A program made the position numbers and the translations under genes. The notes under the pieces are model-generated. The model saw only the letters and a program-made list of their open reading frames with translations. It searched no databases and had not been told where the DNA came from. DNA of 64,000 bases from Hypomesus transpacificus (lineage: Eukaryota; Chordata; Actinopteri; Osmeriformes; Osmeridae). The stretch lies in contig NW_025814038.1 of assembly GCF_021917145.1 (NCBI RefSeq), positions 509,045 through 573,044 of the forward strand. The letters are read 5' to 3'. Of this stretch, positions 36,756 to 47,395 are shown piece after piece. The stretch's first letter is position 1; each line of letters begins with the position of its first letter.

Positions 36756-37091
36756 GCTGAGTGATGAACTGCTGGCGGCTGTGGATGGTCCAGGTGCGAC
36801 CGGAGGAGGAACGGCCGGGAGAGCGATGCTTGGTACAGCTCCGCGCTGCAAGAGAAGCCGTGTGTCCGTGAACCCCGTCCGTCGGTCCATGTTGAAACTA
36901 TCTGGCGTGAAATGGTCACTGCAGAGGCGGCTGTTGGAGTTGATGCGAAGCTCTCCATCAGTGTGGCTCTTCACAAAATCAATCCACCTATTTTTCCTTT
37001 CCTCATCACTAGGAAATTGAAATAACGATGCAGCGCTGCTGTGGAAGTTCTTGCATCCTGGAAAGATGCAGGTCCGGGTGGAGGGAGACAT
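36756..37091 (-). CDS. THAP-domain protein, first exon only
   Basis: The start MSPSTRTCIFPGCKN begins a THAP zinc finger, a C2CH DNA-binding fold. Visible ligands and invariant residues are C8, C13, W36 (KNRWIDF), C57 and H60 (RLCSDHF), and the late GAVPS motif near residues 84-88. A Pro/Ala/Ser-rich linker follows. The exon can end at 36756 with an excellent donor (GTAAGTTC, phase 0, 112 codons); without splicing the frame runs only seven more codons to a stop at 36732. I could not find a second exon between here and zmym4, so partner domains are unknown. It could be a host THAP gene with distant exons, a truncated gene, or a remnant of a THAP-bearing transposase. Confidence 0.75.
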
Positions 37092-37888
37092 CCTGTACCT
37101 AGATAGCTAGCTGATGTAGCTACAATAACAATCTGACAACAGCAGGAATCGTAACTGAAGTTGAGTGGGAGGACCTTCTAATGCAAATGAGCTCCAGGCT
37201 TTATACCGTTTCACCGGGTGAGAGGAGGAGCCATGCAGTGATCTTACGTAGATAGGTGGCTGTGACGTAGATAGGTTGAGTTTTGCCCCGCCAATACAAA
37301 ACCTGGGCTGAAAACGGGCAATAAACTTTTCAACTCGACATTTCAGTGCAGAAAGTTTTCACGCTTCGCACATGCTTTTAGCAACTAATTTCACATGTAT
37401 ATTATGTACTGAGAAGCAAATCATGGAATTTGCTTCACTCGTTTACTTTAGGGTTAGGGTTGCGCTTTCGTTTCCGGGTTTTAAAGGTCTTGCATGTTTT
37501 TTGCTGAGTGTAGGTTACTTGGTCAGCAGTAAGCGGTAGGATTAGGATTTCAATATTAAAAAAAAAACATTTCTGAAGTGTTAGGATAGGTTTTATGTCA
37601 TGTAACTTTTAACTGTATATTTAGCAATTGACAGGGAATAGTAAGAAAGACATCAGTACTAACAGTTAAGACTTGTCAGCAAAAACAGTATAGCTTACAA
37701 TTCTATTGGACATTATATGCCATTTATTAAATATTCCATAAAAAAAAGAGGAACATTCATGGGAAGTTCATGTTACGTTCACATTACAGGCAATTGTTCA
37801 CACATGGTCAAAAATCAGAGGGAGAGAGAAGATATATACAAAAGTGGTGTGTATGCATGTATGTATTAAGCTAATTAGTCCCGAAAAT
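37092..37888. other. Intergenic region between the THAP exon and adprs
   Basis: AT-rich and with no exons recognised. The part nearest 37888 is probably adprs 3' UTR. Confidence 0.45.
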
Positions 37889-40428
37889 CTATTCTGCGCT
37901 CGGAGGCTGTGTGCTGGCGTGTGACTGATCGTCAGCGTTGCCCCGTGTGCCCGCGTCTCCCTCTGGTGGCGGCCGGTGGTAAAGCTTGTGCAGGTGCTCG
38001 GCGCTCCTATCAGCGTCTTCTGCCCCTTCGCAGCAGCGTCGCCACGCGTGGGGAACGGCGTCCACGCCGTAGTGTGCCCCAGCGATGGCTCCCGCCATGC
38101 ACGCGATGGTGTCTGTGTCCCCCCCTAGGGCCAGACTGTAGGCCATTGTCCTCTCCATGCCCCTGTAGTTCTCTGGAAGGCCCTCGCGGACCTCCAGACA
38201 GTGCAGGACACAGAAGATGGCCGTGGGGACAGAGTGCAGAGCAGCAATGCCGTTCCCTGTCGACAAGGGGAGGGAAAGCAAAGCGTGAGATGTTACCGAG
38301 ATTCTAATGCAGAGTGAATTTTCAGTGGGGTTTGAATGGATGTTCAAGTCTTTTATTGTCAGATGCACAGAACAACACAGGGTCAGACTGGGCACTGAAA
38401 TTATTAGAACAAGACAACGCAAAGGAACCTGGCATAAAATAACATAAGTACACATAACTTAGATTACATTACATCTATGATAAGCTGAAATATAGTAAAC
38501 CTCCTAAAATACAAATAATATAGTTAGTTCATAGTCAAGGCTGAATGGTCAAACTAACACATTTGCCAGTGTTATTTGTTTTCTAAGTGAGCCCACACTG
38601 ACCTAGCTCAGATATGACCTCCTCGATGCTCACTTGGTTCCTCTCCATCAGGTCCTTCACTCTGTGCAAACGGTCACAGAACGGAAACTCAGACTCCTTC
38701 AACCTGGGGAAACAAGACAAAGAAATGTTCACCCATCTCCATATACAATACAAAGAATTGTACGTGTGTAGTATATAATACATATAATCTGTGCCTGGTA
38801 CAATACAGACCGTTCCCCAACTACAGAAATACTGTTAGAACTATGTACTTCCCATCCTACATTCTTTAGGCACTATTTGTATGTTGCCTTGGATAAAAGG
38901 TGTCTTGTAAATAAATACAATATAAATGACTAAATACATATAAGGAAGTCTGACTGCCTGGCATTTGGCAGTTGGTCACGTTTGCAGTCGTCACCGAGGA
39001 AGCTAAAGGGAATGTTTTTCAGGCCTTGCAGAGTTTAGGCAGCTATCTAGCCTTTCACATATTGACATAGACCATCTAGGTGTTTTGAAGAAGCGTACAG
39101 TCTGGCATCCTGGCGAGACGCCTCTTCTGCCTCCACTTCCTCCATCTCCGTAATGAGCCTGTTGATGAACTTGTGTGGCCGGTCTAGCGCCCCCTGGAGG
39201 GACAGGTGCACTGCCAAGGCCTGCAGAACGGCTCCATTGTATCCCAGGGAACAGGAATGGGTCAACATGGCTCCAAGTCGAGCATACTATGTGAGGAAAG
39301 GAAGGGAGAGAGGGACAGAGAGAGAGAGACAGAGAGAGACAACATTATAAAGCCAACACTGTTTATTGAGAAATAAGGGGTGGGTGGATGTGAATTCTAA
39401 TGGAGAAACAGGATGTTGTTAAACAACTGTGTCATATGGAGTACTGTGCTGGGTTTCAAAGTAGCATTAGCAGTGCTGGGGAATACTTTTCACAAAATTT
39501 TCCGAGTAACAGTGCCTGTACCCCTAATCCCTCACCCGCTTGACGTCTCGATGGTCTCTGAAGGCCAGGGCGAAAGGGGCTGCCCTCATCGCCCCACCAT
39601 TCCCAAAGGAGCCGCGTCCGTTGAATTGAGCCCTGGCTGGCTGGAAGACGTCATTCAATTTTGGCACCCGCAACTTCTTCAACACCTGAATTACACCTGA
39701 ACCGTAGCCTCGCCCTGGAGATAAACTGTACTCCTTGGCGAAGCTGTTGACAAGAAAGCAGCCTTTTTCATTGTACATATTCCTTAGCCCTACATTACTG
39801 GCGTTAGGCCAATAATACAACTGGACGTTAAGTACAAACACAACAGGTTTTAGGTAATGGCCAAAATCCTGAGGACGGTTATCTCTAGCTACCTGTAGGC
39901 CATGTCTTGTTCGTCAAACCCTGCCCTGGTCAGCAAAGACTGCACAACACACCGTGTCATGGCTGTATCGTCACTGTACTGCAGAATACCTGAGGATGAC
40001 ATGACAGACAATATTGTCGTGTATTGTAAGTGTAGAGTAGCCTAATGTAGGCCTAACTAAATCGGTACTCAAAATACCTAGTTATATAGCTAGCTAGCTA
40101 ACTAGTTCCAGAAGAGGAGCGGAGTCACGTATGGCCTGAAACAGGTTCAAAAGCACCGTGAGACATTTGACTGAATCTAACGTAATTCGTACATAGTCTA
40201 CTAGGGAAAAGATTTTCGTGCAATTTAGATTTCACCGTCACCTTCGCCACGATCCTCATCCTGTAGTCCGTTCAGATGCTGCAAAACGCGATCCATGGGA
40301 ACCTCCTCTGCACCTTCGAACTCCCCACCAACACAATCTCCCAGGACCGCGCCAACCAGTGCACCGCGGAACCGAGCAATCGAGGCTGGTCCTCCAGCTC
40401 CAATAGCTCTTCCAGCCGTTACGGCCAT
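37889..40428 (-). CDS. adprs: ADP-ribosylserine hydrolase (ARH3)
   Basis: Removes ADP-ribose from serine on proteins and cleaves poly(ADP-ribose), in nucleus, cytosol and mitochondria. Six exons (-): 40242-40428, 39893-39989, 39536-39743, 39099-39286, 38603-38703, 37889-38256. Phases agree and give 382 residues (human 363). Catalytic landmarks are RFRGALVGAVLGDCVGG near the start, QYSDDTAMTR (first metal-binding Asp pair), ARAQFNGRGSFGNGGAMR, THSCSLGYNGA and LGGDTDTIACMAGAIAGA (second metal-binding Asp/Thr set). I chose the ATG at 40428 because the following residues match the family's usual start; an in-frame upstream ATG at 40494 would add 22 residues. It is divergently arranged with the zmym4-derived gene, whose start lies 580 bp away. 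Confidence 0.95.
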
Positions 40429-41008
40429 AACGTCAAAGCTATGCGTTTCCTCTCTCCTTGGACAAGAGACGGTAGAACAAAATGTCAACGACAATGTCGA
40501 CTATCGAGCATCTCTTGCAAATTCTTGCCGGCTTTTGATTCAGAATTTTTTAAGCTAGAAATATTTATAGATTAAAATATTTGATACTCACAAGCTTAAC
40601 CCACGGTGTTTCTGTTTTAACGAATTTAGTGTCCAGTTGTTGGTTTATTTGTGTGCGTACGCCACTGACAAAGTACCGATGTGATTGTAATACAGGGGTA
40701 CATTTATGAATCGCTTGTAACCGCATTTACTAACCTTAGTTCTGACCAACCTGAAACAAATAATATTTAGATTCTATTCTATATATATTCCTATTTCAAA
40801 TGAGCACTTTCCTTTTCCAGTTTAGTTACTGGCTTAAATACAACCTTGTAAAATGAGTAGAATATACACGTATAATTGTCGTTACGGTAATTTCAGGGGC
40901 CGCAGGACATGGTACAGAGAATGATTGTTCGATGGATCGATTGTGCGTGCATTACAGATTTGTACAGGTCCATGAAGCGCCTGCGCCGGATGACAGTCTG
41001 CTACAAAC
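40429..41008. promoter_or_regulatory. Candidate bidirectional promoter between adprs and the zmym4-derived gene
   Basis: The two start codons face away from each other across 580 bp. No TATA box is obvious. Inferred from gene orientation and spacing alone. Confidence 0.45.
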
Positions 41009-44000
41009 ATGGCGGGACTGGAAGAGTTTGGAATATCTGAGGTGAACATTTCTACCAATATATTTCCACATGTAATGAATACTTTTGTTATCAAGTCACA
41101 TTTTACACCTTGAATGCTGCTATGCTACCCGACTTTGAATATTGGGGTTGCCACACTAATATACATACACTTTTGCTAAGCATGCTGGCATGCACAGACT
41201 TGCAGAGGTACAGGAGACTCACGCATTTCAACTATTTCACACGCATAGTGTTCCTCACGCTGAGAATTAAGCGATAACTTGTTGCGCTAACTATATACAA
41301 TTAACGGACGAGGCGCAGGCATACGGAGGTAAATTTTCTGCCCAGTTGAGAGCTGTTTCGAGTTACAGAGTTAAATGCCACCTACTAGCCAATCAAAAAC
41401 CTCATCGACATAGTTCTGGTTGTTTGGTCAATGGAGAACCCTGCACAAACCCTTCACTATTTCCATCAGCCCAACCAGGGACGGATCTAGAAAAATATTT
41501 ATGGGGTTGCAAAAGGGTGGCAGGAGATTTTGAGGGGTGGTACCCTGTGGCAAAAGTGTGTGAGATAAAAATGAATGAACTAAAGGCTGTGCAACATGTA
41601 TGAACAGTCAGTGAACACTGAAATTAATTTGAGGATTATAGGTCACATGACCAAAAACGATTGAAGTTTGAAGATTTATTTTGAATTAAAGAAATTCAAA
41701 AATGTATAACCTGAGATGAAAATTAACCAAATGAAGGCTGTGCAGCATGAATGTATACATCTTCAACAGTTTAACATTATTTTGACGCTCCTAGTTCATG
41801 TTGTTGAAAAGCTCTTGTCTTTGGAAATTTGTAATTCGTTGATGGTCCTTAAACATACGAGTTTAGGCAGCCAAAAGCATTAGCTAAGCAGCTGGTCGTA
41901 GCAGTGCTAAACACCAGTTAAAATAACACAATAGCCTACTGGGCGTCATGTTGAATATCAAACTTCAAACTAACTTTACCACGGTCATCTTTGTTGTTGC
42001 TTTCCCAAAGCATTCACAAGTTAACGTTATTAACCTCAATTCAACAGGAAAAGTAACGTTGCAACTTAGCCTTGCACTTTTCTAATTATTCTTAGTCGTT
42101 AATAGATAATTGCTTAACACCTCATTCCTCCAGTGTGGTCTGCTGTCCGTGCCAACAATTACTTCCTTGAGTTGGAGCTTTCTATGGTCAGGTCACGCCT
42201 TCCTTGTGTTCAAATTAAAGCAACTTCGGTGGCGGTGTGGGGAGGGTGGATGGAGTTGTCTCGTGCTGCATTCACTTGCATTCGGATATTAGAAATTCGC
42301 TCTCGCAAATGTCTGACTTGGCGGAGTGGTGACGGTGGTTGGAGTCGTCTAGTGGTTGGAGTCGTCTAGTGGTTGGAGTCGTGTAGTGGTTGGAGTCGTC
42401 TAGTGGTTGGAGTCGTCTAGTGCTGCATTCACTTGCAGTGGGATATTAGAAATTCGCTCTTGCAAATGTCCGATGAGCCACAACTTTTCTTTGTTTTCAA
42501 AGCTGCCAACAGGGGTGGCAGCCGGAGTGGCAAGGCTATTTTTAGGGTGGCAATTGCCACCCCATGCCAGCCCGGTAGATCTGCCCCTGAGCCCAACAGA
42601 GTAACACAGGTATCTATTCAGAGACATATGTCATCAGTCCGATTGTCTCTCAACTACATGGACAGCAGATGACAAGGACCTTGGTCGTGACCGTGATGAA
42701 GCCAGCGGGTCACCGCGCTGTCCTCTCGAGGTCTCCCTTGGCTACGCTGGGGGACAGGAGAGTGTCGGCCTTCTCCAGTCCCACTCCCTCCCCTGACAGC
42801 CTCGGTAAGACTGATTCCAGGAGTCTTGTCTGTCACGCTCTAACTACGCTGTGACTGTGAGTTTAGGTCAAGGGATCTTATTTCTCCTTTTCTGTGTGTC
42901 TCACAAGATGGAGCTGTTGTGAACTATCCAGGAGGAGGAGATCCACCGTGTCACCAAGTGGAGGTGAGTGTCACCTGTATCTCAAGTATTCACTAGAACG
43001 AACAATTCAGCAATTAACGACGCATGTGTATCTAATATAGTATTATCATTTCAGTGTTTTTCCAAAAGCCTCTCACCACAGAGGTCAGACTGTGGTGGCA
43101 TCCCATTAGAGGTCCCCACATCGCCACTGATCAACATTAAGGATGAACCGATAGACGAGGACTACGACGCAGCCCTGCTGCCTCAGTCCTCCAGCAGACA
43201 GGTCAAAGAGGAGCTGGAGAACCAGGAGGTCAGGCTCTCATTCAGGCCTTCAATGGTCTAAACTAGACCGGGAGCGTCAGAGACTTTACTGAGCGTGTTG
43301 TTTGTTTTGCAGGATGAGTTTAGGATCAGCTCTGTGTACTCAGTGGGAGGAGGGCCGTCGTACAGCGCCCCCTGTGGTGAGAGTGAAGACCAGCGCTCAC
43401 ACAGTCTGAGCACTGCAAGTTCTGTTCAACCTGGTTATCCAATAGAGGGGTGGGCTTAAATGGTACCTTATGCTACTTTTGAGCATCGAACTTTGTTTCT
43501 ACATCCAGTTGAAGGTCCCACCACCCACACTCCCTCCATATTTGTTCCTGGGAGGAGCTTGGCTCCAGCCACATTGTTCCAGCCTCCCTCTCCTCCCCTG
43601 GCTCTGCCCCCCCCTGGTAGAGGCGGTAGCTCTGCTAACATCAGTTGCAGCGGCTGCTCCAAGGTGCTGTTAAAGGGACAGACGGCCTTCCAGAAGAAGG
43701 GCTCCCTCCAGCTGTTCTGCTCCACCGTCTGCCTCACTGGCTTCCTGCCTCCCACCGTCCCGGCCCGGCCCTGCCACCAGTGCCTCAAGTACCTCATCTG
43801 TTATTGTTTATTCTTATTTTGAGATGATCCAACTTATGATGTTGTGCTTTTAAAAGAGCAGGATGCAAATCAAAGCAGTTGACTCATATTAACACTGATG
43901 TATCTGATTGTGTGTGTAGCACAGAATTCTTATGGCTCAAGATCTGTCCATTTTGGTGTCTTCTAGTGGCCAAAAATATTTTGTGTTGTTTTTGTGTCTT

Positions 44001-47000
44001 GCAAGCTATTGCTCTCATTTGCGTTATATGGGTAAATTAAACCGTTTTTTCTTTGCCCCTAAACCTTGCAGGGAAATTGATAACCCTATGAATGTGCCCA
44101 GTGTTGTGGTGGACAAAAACCTTCTAGACTTCTGCAGCCCTGTCTGCCTGTTTGCGTTCAATTTCCAAGAGAAGACTGACCCCCCTGGCCCCGAACTTCC
44201 TTTCTGCAGCATTTGCAAGAAGTCCAACGAGGTAAAGACTTCTTCTAAACACCCTCACCAACACACTCTCCCATCGCAACACAAACCTGCCCTCACCCCC
44301 CTGTTCCTCATTCAGGTTCTACATGAGGTAATCTATCACGGTGAGGTCCATAAACTGTGCAGCGACTACTGTTTCTTCACATGGCGCTGCAACCGCAACC
44401 TGGCCATAAACTTCTGTGAGAGCTGTGGCATGTACTGCAGCAGTAAAGGAAGTGGATGCCAGAACTTGATCATAGGAGACGTCAACCTGAGGTTCTGCAG
44501 TCCCACCTGCATCAGCACCTATAAACAGGTAGCGATGCATCTCCGGCGGTCCAGAAGACAGATTTCTGAATGGTTGTAGATGCTAGCTCTCTAACCCTGA
44601 TCACCCCTTCTCTGACTTCCCCTGTAGACCTGCTCCAAGCTGATGAAGTGTAGTCACTGTGGTAACGAGGCGATGGTGTCCACCATGTTGGTGAGCAACG
44701 ACCCCTTGGGCAAGGTTAAACTGTACTGCAGCTCCACCTGTGTCAGCTACAGCCGGCCTCCACAACACATTCTCTCTGGTATGCACAGTTCCTCAGCCAA
44801 GGGTTACGGATAGGATATGGGGAGCAAAATGGCGATCTTAAATTTCTGCCTTGTGGTATTGCATTCATATTTAATTAAACTGACGGATGTTTGTCTTTTT
44901 AAACGGATGAGAACTCTGTGCTTCTGTGTGACGACTGTTGTATTTGGTGATGTCGAAACAGAAACATAACTGTCTTTCCCTGCCCTCAGGCACTTCCACC
45001 AATCCCCTGGTTCCTCCTCAGCCTGACTTTCCGGGGACAGGCTCCTCCCCCTTAGGCACGTCCACCAATCCCCTGGCTCCTCCTCAGCCTGACCTGCCAG
45101 GGACAGGCTCCTCCCCCTGTGGCCTCTCTCCGCTCTCCTCCTCCTGGCCAGCTGCCCCTGGTCACCCTGACGCTCCCAGCCAGACCTCCGCAGCGCCCTG
45201 TGCGTCCACCCCAGGCTCGTCCAGACCGTACGAGCAGCCACAGCAGGGCCTCACCCCCCTCTCTGCCTCACGCTTCACTGGGCCTATCACGCTAGATAAC
45301 AGCTGCTTCCAGGAACCCTCCTCCAGGCCTGAACTCTCGCATAAGGTACTGATGATCTCCGATTACCTGGAACTAACTTCTTAATAAGTTGATCCTCGAT
45401 TGATGTATTCTCGAACACACTGAACGAATGTGGTGTAGTTTTCTGCGGTTGTGTTTTCATGACCAAATCGTCAGAATAATTCATTTCTAGGTTTGTAAAC
45501 ATTTTGGTGTGGATGTGTGCAGGACAGCACTGAGACAGACGCTGTGGCTCATCACTGGGACATGAAGAACAAGGCCATCATGTGTCGACCTTTCACACAC
45601 AGCCAGGAGACACTGTGCAACCTCCCAACCCAGACCACACACACACCAGCAGGTACAAGAACACACGCCACTTCCACTGGCCACACGTTATACTGTACAC
45701 CGTTAACTCATCATATATCCAGTGTTAATTCAGCATCCTGGGCGTGGACATGCCAGCAGGCTGTCTTGCAGTCTCCCGCTAGTCAGGAGGACGTCTTGGT
45801 AGTTTATGTTCAGGTTTAGTCCTAACTTTAGTTCTCTATGTCCACAGGCATCTCTGGGTGTAGTTTCACCACCACTTTAAACGAGGAGAAGGTGAAAGTG
45901 GTGATACTTCCCGTCCCTGTGCCAGTCTTCATACCCGTGCCGATGAACATGTACTCCCAGTACACGCCTGTTCCCATGCCGATGCCCATTCCTGTATGTT
46001 GTGCCGGTGTGATGCTTCACAATGTCACTGATGCCATCTGGTGACGCTGGACACGTTAGTGAGGTGTATGTTTTTGTCTGCCAGGTCCCTGTGCCTGTGG
46101 TGTTACCGTCTGCCCCGAGTGGCTCACAGTCCAAGGACACACATGACCCACTCGTCCAATCACAGGGCATCGCTGAGGAGGTTGAGGAAGTTGAGAAGGG
46201 CAAACCTGTCTCCCATGGAGGTAAGGAAAACTAGTTTCACCCACTTAGGTTTGAATGGTCAGTCAGGATCATTTCCTCCTCTGGGTTTACATATGTACAT
46301 AGTGTGTAAATAGGTGTATGTGTACATAGTGTGTGTATTCTGTTTGTCGTTTCAGACCAGGGGAGTACTTACAGTGGAGGTTTGGAGTCTGAGGCGATCT
46401 CCACCCCTCTAAACTGGGCAGAGGAATCCAACCCTGCGTCCAGCAGCCAGCGAGGGGGGGGTCCAGTGGCTGTGGACCCCCCCAGCACATCTGAGCCGGG
46501 GGCCATGGACTTGGAGGCTGACATCCCCACTGGTGAGATGGAGGTGCCGTTAACTCCAGTTCTTGCTTGGCTTGTACTGTAATATTTTTCTCGTAAGCTA
46601 CAGTTTTATAAGCTGTCTAGTCATGTGCCTCTCCCAAACAGCAGTTAGGTAGGACACTGGTAATGCCAGCATGTATTGTTGTCCGTTGTACCAACTGTGG
46701 GAGCTGGACTCTGGTTGCAGAGCGGTGTGACCCTTCTGAGAGAGCTGTCGTCAGGAAGCTGGCTGGATGTAAACGACCTAGAGAAGGTTTCTCTCCCACG
46801 GAGGTAAATTAGGGTCATAAAGATTTGCAAACGTAAAACCTGTAAACTGTAAACAAAGATTTGTATTTTCGAAACCCTATTTTTTTGAAGCTCTGAAAAT
46901 TTAGCGAGTTTAGAAAAGATTAACAAGACTGTTAGGTTTCTGTTAGTTTCAAATGCATGCATATCAATGTGTGTACTGAAACAAATGTCTTTGTGAATTT

Positions 47001-47314
47001 GCAGTGCATTGATAGACAACAGGTGGCTACTCATCCAAAGAGAGCGGTAAGTTTTGCTCCTTCAAATGTTTACGGTAAAAAATACAGACAAAAGCATGCT
47101 ATTGGTTTTAAGAAATGCGTAAATAAATGTATACCTGTAATGATGTTCTAAAAAGCGTGTTTGTGCTGTGCACATGCAGCGTGTCTGCGAACAACAGGTA
47201 ACAGATCAAGCAACGGCTCTACTAACACTACGAGAACAAATGGTTGCAAAGAAAGCGGTGAGTTAATATCATACAGTATATTCTGTATTTCAAACATTTT
47301 TGTGTGCAAATATA

Positions 47315-47395
<81 letters not shown>

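Larger units (their letters stand above)
41009..46803 (+). repeat. Inverted duplication arm B (partner arm A 26147-33726)
   Basis: Exons and several introns align with zmym4 in reverse. Identity is patchy: the intron at 42805-42907 differs from 32347-32443 mainly by one 6-bp insertion, exon 44628-44778 is identical to 30598-30748, yet exon 44072-44231 matches 31168-31327 at only about 78% by eye. Homology stops inside zmym4 exon 21, at TTTCTCTCC. Confidence 0.9.

Noticed and set aside
38340-38460. TTCAAGTCTTTTATTGTCAG segment resembling a common fish repeat
   Set aside because: No clear boundaries and no second copy in the window.
40429-40494. Upstream in-frame ATG for adprs at 40494
   Set aside because: It would add 22 residues not typical of the family; the ATG at 40428 fits better, though a targeting extension cannot be excluded.
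41009-46803. zmym4 copy as an ordinary pseudogene
   Set aside because: All retained exons are open, all splice sites are GT/AG and phases match throughout, so a decayed copy is the less likely reading without expression data.
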